A DNA stretch of 64,000 nucleotides from Halorubrum salinum (lineage in GTDB: Archaea > Halobacteriota > Halobacteria > Halobacteriales > Haloferacaceae). Location: assembly GCF_024494575.1 (NCBI RefSeq), contig NZ_JANHDO010000001.1, positions 806,001-870,000 on the forward strand. The letters are read 5' to 3'. Below are positions 42,128 through 51,027 of the stretch, piece by piece (position 1 is the first letter of the stretch; every line of letters starts with the position of its first letter). The notes below the pieces were generated by a model that was not told where the DNA came from, searched no databases, and saw only the letters and a program-made list of their open reading frames with translations. The position numbers were made by a program, and so were the translations under genes.

Positions 42128-43834
42128 ATGGACATCGGACTGGTCGGCGAGGGGCCGGCGGTCGACGCGGTCGAGGCCGCGCTCGGCGACGTCGACGTGA
42201 ACGTGATGCCCGTCGAGGCGGGCCTGCTGGACGGGTTCGACCTCGCCGTCGTCGTCGACACCGCGGGGTCTGAGACGTTCGCGGCTGCGAACGCCCGTCT
42301 CGATCGGTGGGTCGCGGTGGAGGTCGGCGGCGTCGGCGGCGTTCCGCTCGACGCGGTCGACGCCGCGGTGACCGTCTTCGAGACGACCTGCTACGACTGC
42401 CTCCGTGCGCGCGTGGCGAGCGGCGACGCCGAGCCGGCGACAGAGACGCGCGGAACGCGGTCGGCCGTCCGGTACGCCGGGGCGCTGGCGGGCCGCCGCG
42501 TCGTCCGCCGGCTCTCCGGGGACCCGGTCGCGGACACGGTCGTCGAGGTGTCGGGCGGGGAGGCGTCCGGCGGCGAGCGGACGCTCCTGCCCGTCCCCGG
42601 ATGCGACTGTGGCGACGATCCGGGCGACGCGCTCCCGCGGGAGGGCGAGGGGCGGTCGCTCTCGGCCGCGCTCGACGCCGCCGAGCGCGCGGTCGATTCC
42701 AGGGTCGGGCCGATCGCTGACGTGGGAGAACAGGCGTCGTTCCCGGTCCCGTACTACGTCGCTCGCGTCGCCGACACGACCCCGTTCTCAGACGAACGCG
42801 CGGCCGAGTTCGGCGGGGGCGTCGCAGCGGGCTGGGACGCCGCGTTCATGAAGGCGCTCGGCGAGGGGCTGGAGCGCTACGCCGCCGGGGTCTACCGCGA
42901 GGAGGCGTTCACGCGCGCCGCCGCCGCGAACGTCCCGAACCCCGTCTCCCCGGACGCGTTCGTCCGCCCCGAGGACGCGGCCGAATACGCCCGCGACGAC
43001 TGGCTCCCGTGGGCGATCGGCGAGCACCTCTCGACGGGCGAGACGGCGAGCCTCCCGGCGGAGTTCGTCCACTTTCCTCCCCCGGAGAACCGATACCGCC
43101 CGGCGATCACGACCGGACTGGGACTCGGGAACACCGGCCCCGAGGCGGCGCTGTCGGGGCTCTACGAGGTGATAGAGCGCGACGCGACGATGACCAGTTG
43201 GTACTCGACGGCCGACCCGCTGGGACTGGCGGTCGACGACGACGAGTTCGCGGAACTCGAGAAGCGCGCCCGCGCCGAGTCGCTCGCCGTGACGCCGCTC
43301 CTCGTGACGACCGACGTCGACGTGCCCGTCGTCGCCGTGGGGGTCCACCGCGAGGGCGACTGGCCGCGGTTCGCCGCCGGCTCCGGAGCCGACCTCGACC
43401 CGGCCGCCGCCGCGCGGAGCGCGCTCGCGGAGGCGCTCCAGAACTGGACCGAACTCCGGTCGATGGGCGAGGAGACCGCCGCCGAGCAGGGAGCAGCAAT
43501 CGGCCGGCACGCCGACTTCCCAGCGGAGACGCGGGCGTTCTTCGACCCGGAGACGACCGTCCCGGCCGCGTCGATCGGGGAGGAGACGGCGTCGGGGGAG
43601 GCGGAGCTGTCGGCCGTCGTCGAGCGCGTCGAGGCGGTCGGCCTCGACCCGTACGTCGCGCGCGTCACCACGCGCGACCTGGCCGCGCTCGGATTCGAGG
43701 CGGTCCGCGTGCTCGTCCCCGGGGCACAGCCGCTCTTCACGGGAGAGCCGTTCTTCGGTGACCGCGCGAGCGACGTCCCGCGGTCGATGGGGTTCGAGCC
43801 GGATCTCGACAACGAGTACCATCCGTTCCCGTGA
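42128..43834 (+). CDS. YcaO cyclodehydratase fused to an N-terminal ThiF-like/ocin-partner domain
   Basis: A 568-residue protein. Residues 1-180 look like a degenerate ThiF/cyclodehydratase partner (MDIGLVGEGPAVDAVEAALG; FETTCYDCLRARV; a later CDCG), and residues about 200-568 are YcaO: KALGEGLERYAAGVYREE, GLGLGNTGPEAALSGLYEVI with ERDATM (ATP/Mg region), AARSALAEALQNWTELRS, and the end EYHPFP*, resembling the proline-rich C-terminus needed by azoline-forming YcaO enzymes. YcaO proteins activate backbone amides with ATP to form thiazoline, oxazoline or thioamide. No precursor peptide, dehydrogenase or TfuA is adjacent. Confidence 0.85.
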   Translation: MDIGLVGEGPAVDAVEAALGDVDVNVMPVEAGLLDGFDLAVVVDTAGSETFAAANARLDRWVAVEVGGVGGVPLDAVDAAVTVFETTCYDCLRARVASGDAEPATETRGTRSAVRYAGALAGRRVVRRLSGDPVADTVVEVSGGEASGGERTLLPVPGCDCGDDPGDALPREGEGRSLSAALDAAERAVDSRVGPIADVGEQASFPVPYYVARVADTTPFSDERAAEFGGGVAAGWDAAFMKALGEGLERYAAGVYREEAFTRAAAANVPNPVSPDAFVRPEDAAEYARDDWLPWAIGEHLSTGETASLPAEFVHFPPPENRYRPAITTGLGLGNTGPEAALSGLYEVIERDATMTSWYSTADPLGLAVDDDEFAELEKRARAESLAVTPLLVTTDVDVPVVAVGVHREGDWPRFAAGSGADLDPAAAARSALAEALQNWTELRSMGEETAAEQGAAIGRHADFPAETRAFFDPETTVPAASIGEETASGEAELSAVVERVEAVGLDPYVARVTTRDLAALGFEAVRVLVPGAQPLFTGEPFFGDRASDVPRSMGFEPDLDNEYHPFP

Positions 43835-43940
43835 GGCGGGCGGGGATCGGATGGCGGCGTTTCTCCTCCTCACGGCTTGCCCCATCCCCACAGCTTGCCC
43901 CATCCCCCCGGTTTAAGCCGCTCGCGGTCGCCCGGAAACC

Positions 43941-44279
43941 ATGGACGTCATACCAGACGCGGACGTCGAGGCGACCGAGGCCGTGAAGGGTGTCTTCCTC
44001 ACGCAGGGGGCCGTCGGCGAGGAGACGAGCATCCAGCGGTTCGTGATCGAGCCGGGCGAGAAGGTGCCCGAGCACGACCACCACCACGAGCAGATCGGCG
44101 TGGTCACCGAGGGAACGGCCACGTTCGTCGTCGACGGCGAGGACCTCGTCGTCGAGCCCGGCGACACGTACGTCATCCCGGGCGGCGAGCCGCACGCCGC
44201 GCTCAACCGCGGCGACGAGACCGTCGTCGGCTACGACATCTTCGCGCCGCCGCGGGCGAACCCCGACTGGCAGGAGTGA
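43941..44279 (+). CDS. Small cupin-domain protein
   Basis: A 112-residue single-domain cupin starting MDVIPDADVEATEAVKGVFL. Metal motif 1: PEHDHHHEQIGVVTEG (HxHxxxxE-like spacing); motif 2: PGDTYVIPGGEPHAA. The histidines should bind a transition metal. Small cupins are ligand sensors, dioxygenases or isomerases. It follows ycaO by about 100 bp on the same strand, but a joint function is not shown. Confidence 0.85.
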   Translation: MDVIPDADVEATEAVKGVFLTQGAVGEETSIQRFVIEPGEKVPEHDHHHEQIGVVTEGTATFVVDGEDLVVEPGDTYVIPGGEPHAALNRGDETVVGYDIFAPPRANPDWQE

Positions 44280-44338
44280 CTCGGCCGCGTCGCCCGCGGG
44301 GCGACCACGAGACGGGACGGGACGAGACGGGCTCGACA

Positions 44339-45511
44339 TCAAAACAGCGACTCCAACTCTCCGTCGCTGTCCAGCAACGCCGCGAGACGGGTATCGCTGT
44401 CGTGGGTGATCTCACCGATATTCTGCTGGGCCTCGATCGCGACTTGCTGGAGTTCTTTCACCCGCGGGACGTTCGTGACGCCGCCGAGTAGCACGACCGC
44501 CGCGACGGTCCCCCTCCCCCGCCGGGGGTAATCCCCGCCGCGAACCTCCATCGATCCGGTCTGTTCTTCGAGCCACTTGCGGCCGTGCTCGATTCCCTTC
44601 CGGTTGAGGTATTCCGGCGGGCCAGCGACGACGAGGAGGGCCCGCTCCGTCCCGTTCACCTCGCACGGGAGGGTGAGTCGGCCGAGCGTCGCCTTTCGAA
44701 CGAGGCTCGTGATGCGGGTGAGCGTCTCCGTGCTATCGACGTCGTCGGCGGCGTCACCCCGCAGCCGGGAGAGCAGTCCGTTCCGTTCCGGCTCGTCCAC
44801 CTCGACCTCGGCGTACCCCACCGAGGATATGCCACCGCCCTTGAGCGTGTTGATGATCTCCGAGGAGTCGACGACGCTCTCTGCGACGTCGCTCCCCTTG
44901 GTCACCTCACCGGCACTGAAGAGAACGCCGAACCGCTGCACCAACTCCTCGTTGATCGCGTCGAACCCCTCACCGACGGACTCTCCCGACGTTCGCCACG
45001 CGTCGTTGTCGAACAGCATGAGGTTGTCCACCTCGTCGACGAACGTCTTGAGCGACCGCGCGGCGTTCAGGCTGTATATCCCTCCCTCGTCGCTTCCGGG
45101 TAAAATTCCCAACCCGTAGACGGGCTCGGTGTAGATCTGCTTGAGGTGCTTTGCGATCACCGGCGCACCCCCCGACCCCGTTCCCCCGCCGAGCCCCGCG
45201 ACGACGAGGAACGCGTCGATCTCGTGGACCGGAACCGAGTCTAGGGCCCCTTGAATCTCGCCGATGTCCTCGTCGGCGACCTCGGCACCCAGTTCGTTAT
45301 CCGCGCCGACGCCGTGGCCCTTCACGCGCGATTGCCCGATGAGGATCCGTCGCTCCTCGGGAAGCGTCTCGATCCCCCCGAGATCCGACGTCGCCGTGTT
45401 GACGGCGATCGCCCCGCGAACGATGTCCGCGCCCGTCCGGGCGTCGTACGCCAGAAACGCATCGAGTACCTTCCCACCTGCCTGTCCGACCCCGATCAAT
45501 GCGAGTTTCAT
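44339..45511 (-). CDS. CetZ tubulin-like cytoskeletal protein
   Basis: A 390-residue protein starting MKLALIGVGQAGGKVLDAFL. The tubulin/FtsZ nucleotide signature is present as GLGGGTGSGGAPV, with the CetZ-specific start and the NTATSDL and SNAARSLK-like blocks, and the T7-loop region FDNDAW. CetZ proteins control cell shape and motility in haloarchaea. It is in the usual archaeal size range and lacks the C-terminal tail of FtsZ. The start follows homology; the frame extends upstream. Confidence 0.93.
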   Translation of the reverse strand: MKLALIGVGQAGGKVLDAFLAYDARTGADIVRGAIAVNTATSDLGGIETLPEERRILIGQSRVKGHGVGADNELGAEVADEDIGEIQGALDSVPVHEIDAFLVVAGLGGGTGSGGAPVIAKHLKQIYTEPVYGLGILPGSDEGGIYSLNAARSLKTFVDEVDNLMLFDNDAWRTSGESVGEGFDAINEELVQRFGVLFSAGEVTKGSDVAESVVDSSEIINTLKGGGISSVGYAEVEVDEPERNGLLSRLRGDAADDVDSTETLTRITSLVRKATLGRLTLPCEVNGTERALLVVAGPPEYLNRKGIEHGRKWLEEQTGSMEVRGGDYPRRGRGTVAAVVLLGGVTNVPRVKELQQVAIEAQQNIGEITHDSDTRLAALLDSDGELESLF

Positions 45512-45590
45512 GTGAACATACCGCATTTCGATACGCGTCGCAGTCTGATAAAGGGTAGAACGGTGAACTACCTTATCGGGCGGTGGCCGT
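45512..45590. other. Short intergenic region after CetZ promoter
   Basis: Between the CetZ start and the tandem repeat; includes a TATA-like CTTTATCAGACTG (reverse, about 45542-45554) positioned about 31-43 bp upstream of the CetZ ATG. No gene seen. Confidence 0.4.
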
Positions 45591-45660
45591 TCGCGGTACA
45601 CTCAGATCGCGCAGCCGACTTCGCGGTACACTCAGATCGCGCAGCCGACCTCGCGGTACA
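45591..45660. repeat. 30-bp tandem repeat covering the permease stop codon
   Basis: Units at 45591-45620 and 45621-45650 (TCGCGGTACACTCAGATCGC followed by GCAGCCGAC and T or C) plus a partial third start at 45651. Read on the minus strand, it duplicates the last codons and stop of the permease gene (YREVGCAI-stop twice). Confidence 0.9.
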
Positions 45661-46840
45661 TGTAGTGAGTCATCGCGTAGACGCCGAGGATGATCCCCGC
45701 GCCGGCCAGAAAGGAGTGGACGGACAACAGCGCGACCCCCGAAAAGAGGTTCGCGATGTTACAGCCGGCCGCGAGCCGCGAGCCGACGCCCATCAGGAGC
45801 CCGCCGACTGCGTAGTTCGGGACGCGGTTCAGCTTCGGCTTCCGCACCCGGAAGTCGCCGGAGGCGTACGCGGCGACGAAGGAGCCGACGACGAGAGAGG
45901 CGATCATCACCATGTCGATGGTGACGGAGATGTTGCCGTCGCGGAACAGCACGGAGCCCCAGTAGTCGACGCTCGCGACGTCGTAGCCGACGGCCGACAG
46001 GAGATACCCCGCCCAGCGCGCCTCGCTGCCGGTGATCGCCCAGTGGCCGTGGACGACGAACCAGAGGCTCGCGACGAGCGCCATCGCCACGCCCGCGGTC
46101 CGGGCGTCCCACGAGTCGCGCAGGCGGACCTTCACGGGTCGGTCGTCCTCGTGGAACCCGCGGAGGTACGCGACGGTGCCGTCGGCGATACCGCGAAGAC
46201 CGAGCGCCACCGACGAGAGCAGGCGCGAGCCGCCGACCGACGCCTGCGCTCGCGCGTCGGACGCGACGCCCGAGCCGCCGGACGGGTCGTCGGGGAGCTG
46301 ACTTCGCCCCTTCACGAACGCGTACGCCAGCGTACCGACGGCGACGGCGAGCGCGCCGGTAACGGCCGGCGGGAGCGGCGACGAGAGGTACAGCGTTCGT
46401 CCGTCGAACGGGTTCAGCGTCTGGAAGTAGTACGTCTCGGCGACGGGGAACGCGAACGCGAAGAGGACGTAGCCGACGAACATGAACAGGAGCACGAGCC
46501 AGAACTGGAGGTATCCCTGTCCGGCGCGGTACAACGTCCCGGACGCACAGCCGCCGGCGAGGGTCATCCCGAGGCCGAAGACGAACCCCCCGAACAGCGA
46601 GCCGAGCCCCCACGCTGGCGTCCAGAAACCGCGGAAGTAGCCGAACGTGGCCTGCAGGCTCCAGAACACGGTCATCACCGCGATTCCGGCGAGCAACCCC
46701 TTCAGAACCCGCGTGTCTTTGAACGCGACGAAATCGCGGAAGGCGCTGACGAAGCAGAACCGCGCCTTCTGTAACAGGACGCCGAACGAGAGCCCAACCG
46801 CGACCGAGACGGCGACGTAGGCGACGGGCGAGAGCAGCAT
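45632..46840 (-). CDS. YeeE/YedE-family thiosulfate/sulfur transporter
   Basis: A 402-residue membrane protein with about ten hydrophobic helices in two repeats. It has the family's Gly-Cys signatures in both halves (TLAGGCASGTLYR near the first, LAAGCNIANLFSGVA in the second) plus a cytoplasmic loop. The cysteines line the thiosulfate path in YeeE. It is divergent from the exported propeller/rhodanese genes (145 bp), the expected context for a sulfur importer. I chose the ATG at 46840 before the first helix; upstream codons in frame are not membrane-like. Confidence 0.88.
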   Translation of the reverse strand: MLLSPVAYVAVSVAVGLSFGVLLQKARFCFVSAFRDFVAFKDTRVLKGLLAGIAVMTVFWSLQATFGYFRGFWTPAWGLGSLFGGFVFGLGMTLAGGCASGTLYRAGQGYLQFWLVLLFMFVGYVLFAFAFPVAETYYFQTLNPFDGRTLYLSSPLPPAVTGALAVAVGTLAYAFVKGRSQLPDDPSGGSGVASDARAQASVGGSRLLSSVALGLRGIADGTVAYLRGFHEDDRPVKVRLRDSWDARTAGVAMALVASLWFVVHGHWAITGSEARWAGYLLSAVGYDVASVDYWGSVLFRDGNISVTIDMVMIASLVVGSFVAAYASGDFRVRKPKLNRVPNYAVGGLLMGVGSRLAAGCNIANLFSGVALLSVHSFLAGAGIILGVYAMTHYMYREVGCAI

Positions 46841-46996
46841 TACCCGAGCACACCGGTCCCGCACGTAAAGCGACGCTGGACACGGTGAATCCCCCCTCGA
46901 ATCGGAGTTGGAGGCAAAAACCACTGGTTTTCCTCACACGGGGCAACGACGGGGGCGTTCGGGGGTGCTTTAGGCCTGTACCGCGTGGTGATGGGT

Positions 46997-48337
46997 ATGA
47001 CCGACGACTGCGGATGCGGGACCACCGGCGCGGCCGCGCGTTCGTCGGAGCCCCGCCCCTCGAAGGGGGGCGACCTGGCCAACGACGACCGAACGAACCC
47101 GTTCGCCGACGGGGTCGACCGCCGCCGGCTGCTCCAGACGACCGGCGCGGTCGGCGCGGCGACGGCCCTCGCCGGCTGTTCCGGCGACGGCGCGGGCGGC
47201 GACGGGCCGGCTCCGACGGTGTTCGTGTTCAACAACGGCGACCGCACCGTCAGCGTGATCGACGCGGCGGCCGACGAGCTTCTCACGACGTCGTTCCTCG
47301 GTACGACCGCCTCCTTCCCGGCCAACCAGTACTCGACGGGCACCGACGCCGACTACGACGTGTCGTGGCTGAACGTCTCCGGCGGCGTCCGGGCGTTCGA
47401 CCAGCGCACGTTGGAGGAAGTCGCGTACGTCGAGACGGGATACGGTCCGAACTACCCGAACCTGACGCCAGACGGCGACCACCTGCTGATCGCCTCCGGC
47501 GGCACGACGGGGATGGACCCCGAGGGCGACGCGAACCACGCGATGTTCCGCGTCGACGCCGACCGCGACAGCGACACCTTCGGCGAGGTGACCGCCGAGA
47601 TCGAGACCGGCTACGTGGGTCCGTGTGACATGACGCTCGGTCCGAACGGCGACTACGCGTTCGTCGTCGACGTCGCCGACGAGGCGATCCGCGTGCTGAG
47701 CGTCGACCCCTTCGAGACCGTGACCCGCGTCGACGCCGGCGAGCCGGTCACGGAGGGGAACGTCCTCCCGTTCATGTGTACCGCCTCCTTCGACGGGGAG
47801 CTCCTCCTCGTCGAGAACGGCGAGGGGACGCTCGGCGGCGATCCCGAGGTGCCCCGCGAGGGCTCCGAGAGCGTCTGGGACGTCTCCGACCCCGAGAACC
47901 CGGAGGAGATCGCGAAGATAACCCGCGACGACGGCCTGCCCGGCGCGCCGATCACGAGCGAAGTCGCCCCGGACAACACGGCGGCGTACCTCCTCATCCC
48001 CGGCGAGGGCGTCGGCGTGATCGACCTGGAGGCGAACGCCTACGAGACGACGATCGACGTCGGCGGCAGCGCCATCTCCGCGGCCTGGGGACCGAGCCGA
48101 GAGAAGCTGTACGTCCCGGTGCAAGACGCCAATCAGGTCGCCGTGATCGACCACGCCAGCCGCGACGTCGTCGCGACGGTCGAGACCGGACAGGCGCCCA
48201 CCGGGGCGGTCGCCGGGACCGTTCGTCCGGAGGGCGACGCGGTGGAGAGCATCCGGGCGTCGCTCGCCTCGCTCGGGATCGCGTTCGGCGACATGGAGGC
48301 GACGTACTGCATGGACGACCACTGCTACTGCGGATGA
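46997..48337 (+). CDS. Tat-exported lipoprotein with YVTN-type beta-propeller
   Basis: A 446-residue protein starting MTDDCGCGTTGAAARS. After an unusually long N-region of about 42 residues that contains CGC comes the Tat motif DRRRLLQTTGAVGAATALAG and a lipobox cysteine (LAGC). The mature part is a seven-bladed-type propeller (FVFNNGDRTVSVIDAAADEL; YVPVQDANQVAVIDHASRDV; VATVETGQAPTGAVAGT). The end is ATYCMDDHCYCG, a Cys/His cluster. ATGs at 46991 or the GTG at 46985 are alternative starts. The stop overlaps the next start. Predicted outside the cell, in the sulfur module. Confidence 0.85.
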   Translation: MTDDCGCGTTGAAARSSEPRPSKGGDLANDDRTNPFADGVDRRRLLQTTGAVGAATALAGCSGDGAGGDGPAPTVFVFNNGDRTVSVIDAAADELLTTSFLGTTASFPANQYSTGTDADYDVSWLNVSGGVRAFDQRTLEEVAYVETGYGPNYPNLTPDGDHLLIASGGTTGMDPEGDANHAMFRVDADRDSDTFGEVTAEIETGYVGPCDMTLGPNGDYAFVVDVADEAIRVLSVDPFETVTRVDAGEPVTEGNVLPFMCTASFDGELLLVENGEGTLGGDPEVPREGSESVWDVSDPENPEEIAKITRDDGLPGAPITSEVAPDNTAAYLLIPGEGVGVIDLEANAYETTIDVGGSAISAAWGPSREKLYVPVQDANQVAVIDHASRDVVATVETGQAPTGAVAGTVRPEGDAVESIRASLASLGIAFGDMEATYCMDDHCYCG

Positions 48338-49425
48338 CCCGAGACACCGACCCCGCCGCCGACCGACCTGCGGACGCCGACGGCCCGCCCGCGGACACCA
48401 CCCGGCGCGGGCTCCTGCGGGCCGCGGCCGGAGCGACGGTCGCGGGCGCGGCGAGCACGGCGGGCTGTCTCGGCGTCACCACGCCGGCGAACGTCGCCGC
48501 GCAGTACGAGGTCTCGGGGAACGTCGCCCACTTCGTCGGTCCCGAGTGGCTGGCGGACAACCGCGAGGACGCCGTCGTCCTCGACGCGAGAAGCGCGGAG
48601 CGGTTCCGGACGGAGCGGATCTACGGTGCCCGACGGGTTCCCTTCGACGCGATAACGAGCCGAACGCAGACCGATGCCGGCGCGGTTCCCGACACCGACG
48701 CGATCGCGGCCGCGTTCGGCGAGGCCGGCGTCGCGCCCGACGACGACGTGCTCGTCTACGGCGCGAGCGTCGGGTCGCGGGTGACCCGCACCGCGTTCGC
48801 GCTCGCCGCCGCGGGCCACGTCGGCGACATCAAGGTCCTCAACGGCGGGCTCTCCGGCTGGAACGGCCGGATCGGAACCGGCTCCCGGGGCGCGCCGACC
48901 GCGACCGACTACGCGCCCGACCCGGCGGCAGAGACGTGGGTCACCCGCGACTGGCTCGCGGAGCGCGTCGGGGCGACCGACGGCGACGGACCTGGGCTCG
49001 TCGACACCCGCGTGCCCGAGGCGTACCTCGGCGCGCCCGGGTCCGACGCGCTCGATCCCGACCACGACCGGCACGGCCACCTCCCGGGCGCGCTCAACGT
49101 CAACTGGGTGGGGAACGTCGCGGGGAACCGAATGACCGAACCCGGACGGCTGGTCCGGCTGTACGAGGTCGACGCGGAGCTCGACAGGGACGCCACCGTC
49201 GTCGTGTACGGCGACGAGAACGTCGATCCGACGTCGACGTGGCTCACCCTCCGGGCGATCGGCTTCGAGGACGTGCGGCTGTACGACGGCGGGTTCGGCG
49301 AGTGGGCGAACGCGGACGGCGACCGCGGCCGCTACCCGGTCGAGACCGCCACGAGCGTCGTGATCGAGACGGAGGGGAGCGTCGGCGGCGGCGACGACAG
49401 CGGCGACTTCTCCTGTACCGGATGA
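48334..49425 (+). CDS. Tat-exported tandem rhodanese lipoprotein lacking the active-site cysteine
   Basis: A 363-residue protein: Tat motif TTRRGLLRAAAGATVAGAAS with lipobox TAGC, then two rhodanese domains (residues about 65-190 and 205-340). The first has DDDVLVYGASVGSRVTRTAF where the canonical loop begins with Cys; the second has VVVYGDENVDPTSTWLTL. Neither loop has cysteine. The only late cysteine is in the tail DDSGDFSCTG*. Thiosulfate sulfurtransferases form a persulfide on the loop Cys, so this one is either inactive as an enzyme (a binding protein) or uses the tail. It overlaps both neighbours by 4 bp. Confidence 0.85.
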   Translation: MTRDTDPAADRPADADGPPADTTRRGLLRAAAGATVAGAASTAGCLGVTTPANVAAQYEVSGNVAHFVGPEWLADNREDAVVLDARSAERFRTERIYGARRVPFDAITSRTQTDAGAVPDTDAIAAAFGEAGVAPDDDVLVYGASVGSRVTRTAFALAAAGHVGDIKVLNGGLSGWNGRIGTGSRGAPTATDYAPDPAAETWVTRDWLAERVGATDGDGPGLVDTRVPEAYLGAPGSDALDPDHDRHGHLPGALNVNWVGNVAGNRMTEPGRLVRLYEVDAELDRDATVVVYGDENVDPTSTWLTLRAIGFEDVRLYDGGFGEWANADGDRGRYPVETATSVVIETEGSVGGGDDSGDFSCTG

Positions 49426-50522
49426 CCGACGAGGGCGGGCCGGTCGCCGACGGCGACCGCGCTCCCGACGCGGCCGACGACGACCGCGCTCCAGACGCGG
49501 ACGCTGCCCGTGAGCGCGGCCGATCGGGGCGTATCGCCGCCGTCGCCTGCGAGGGCGCGGACGCGCTCGCGCTGTTCGCGCTCGACACCGGCGAGCGGCT
49601 CGGGACGGTGCCAGTCGGCAGTCACCCCGTCCACGCGGCCACCGCCGCCGGGCGAACGATCGTCGCGACCATGGGCGAGCGCGCCGTCACCGCGGTCGGT
49701 CCGGACGGCGCGGTGACCCGGATCGAGACGGGGGTGCTCGGTCCCTCGCACTTCGCCGCCGCGGACGGCCTGCTCTTCGTCTCCTGTTCGGCCGGAGACG
49801 CGCTCGCCGCGGTCGACCCCGTCGAGTCCGCGCTCGTCGGCCGCGTCGCCGTCGGCGGCGAGCCCCACGAGGTCGCCGTCGACCCCGCCGGCGAGTACCT
49901 CTACGCCGGCAGCCGCCGAGACGGCGTCGTCGACGTCGTGGACGCCGCGGCCCGCGAGCGGGTCGCGTCAGTCGACGTCGGCGAGGAGGCGCGCGTTCAG
50001 GGCGTCGCGCTCTCGCCCGACGGACGCCGCGGGTACGCGATCGACCAGCGCGGGGCCCGAGTCGTCGCGTTCGACCCGGCGGCCGCGGCGGATGACGGGG
50101 GCGACTCCGGCCGTGATCCCGCGCCCGACGCGGTCGTCCGAGGAGCGGCCGTCGGCGACGACCCCTACGACCTCGTCGCGACCGACGACCGCGTGCTGGT
50201 CCCCGGCCGCGAGGCGGGGACGGTCCACGAGTTCGGTCCAAACCTCGCACTGACCGCGGTTCACGAGGGGTTCTCGCGGCCGGTCGACGCGTTCCGGATC
50301 GGCGGCGACTGGTGGGTGCTCGACGCGGCCGATTCTCAGCTTCGCTCGCTCGACGGCGACGCCGGCGCGACCCCGGCACCTGGCCTCGTCGCGACCCGCG
50401 TCGGCGACCGGCTGCTCGTCTCCCACTACGACGACGACCTGGTCTCGCTCGTCGACGTCGAGACCGGTCCCGTGTGGACCGCCGAGTCGCCGGCGTACCC
50501 CTTCGGTTCGGTCGTGATCTGA
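49422..50522 (+). CDS. Cytoplasmic beta-propeller protein of the sulfur module
   Basis: A 366-residue protein starting MTDEGGPVADGDRAPDAADD. No signal sequence. The repeats follow the YVTN pattern (HEVAVDPAGEYLYAGSRRDG; GVALSPDGRRGYAIDQRGAR), i.e. a propeller paralogous in style to the first gene of the cluster. An early cysteine is in AAVACEGADAL. The start overlaps the rhodanese stop (ATGA). Probably a scaffold or sensor on the inner side of the same transport system (inference). Confidence 0.75.
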   Translation: MTDEGGPVADGDRAPDAADDDRAPDADAARERGRSGRIAAVACEGADALALFALDTGERLGTVPVGSHPVHAATAAGRTIVATMGERAVTAVGPDGAVTRIETGVLGPSHFAAADGLLFVSCSAGDALAAVDPVESALVGRVAVGGEPHEVAVDPAGEYLYAGSRRDGVVDVVDAAARERVASVDVGEEARVQGVALSPDGRRGYAIDQRGARVVAFDPAAAADDGGDSGRDPAPDAVVRGAAVGDDPYDLVATDDRVLVPGREAGTVHEFGPNLALTAVHEGFSRPVDAFRIGGDWWVLDAADSQLRSLDGDAGATPAPGLVATRVGDRLLVSHYDDDLVSLVDVETGPVWTAESPAYPFGSVVI

Positions 50523-50623
50523 CGCCCGGAAGCGACCCCGACGGCCACGCGCAGAGCGTCACAGACGTCGGGAAACGCTGCCGGTGTCCGGGGAACGATC
50601 ACCGCACCGCCCGTGCCCCGGAT

Positions 50624-51007
50624 ATGAAGGTTGCGTACGTCTTCGCGACGGCCGGACAGACCATCGACTACGTGCTCGGCGACATGATCCTCCCGCAGCT
50701 CGAGGCCGGCGCTCACGGTGCAGACGTCGTCGGCATGTTCTTTTTCCACGACAACACGTACGCGCTCCGGGAGGACGACCCGCTGGGGCAACGGCTCGCG
50801 GACGTGGCGGCCGAACGGGAGATGCTCCTCATGCTGTGTGACCAGTGTGCGACGCGGCGGGGGCTCGCGGAGTTCGATCACACGGACGAGCACGGGCGCG
50901 ACCACTACGAGGCGACGAACACGGTGGAGGGCGCGACGGTCGGCTGCTTCCCGGACCTGTACGAGGCGCTCGGCGAGGTCGGCGTCGACCAGGTCATCAC
51001 GCTGTGA
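50624..51007 (+). CDS. DsrE/TusD-like sulfur-relay protein
   Basis: A 127-residue protein starting MKVAYVFATAGQTIDYVLGD. The DsrE fold is suggested by the N-terminal strand, FFFHDNTYALREDDPLGQRL and the cysteine pair MLCDQCATRRGL, which matches the conserved position for persulfide transfer; another Cys is in VGCFPDLY. It ends the plus-strand sulfur module about 100 bp after the propeller gene. Expected role: receive sulfane sulfur in the cytosol. Confidence 0.85.
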   Translation: MKVAYVFATAGQTIDYVLGDMILPQLEAGAHGADVVGMFFFHDNTYALREDDPLGQRLADVAAEREMLLMLCDQCATRRGLAEFDHTDEHGRDHYEATNTVEGATVGCFPDLYEALGEVGVDQVITL

Positions 51008-51027
51008 AGGCGGGGATCGATCGGGCC

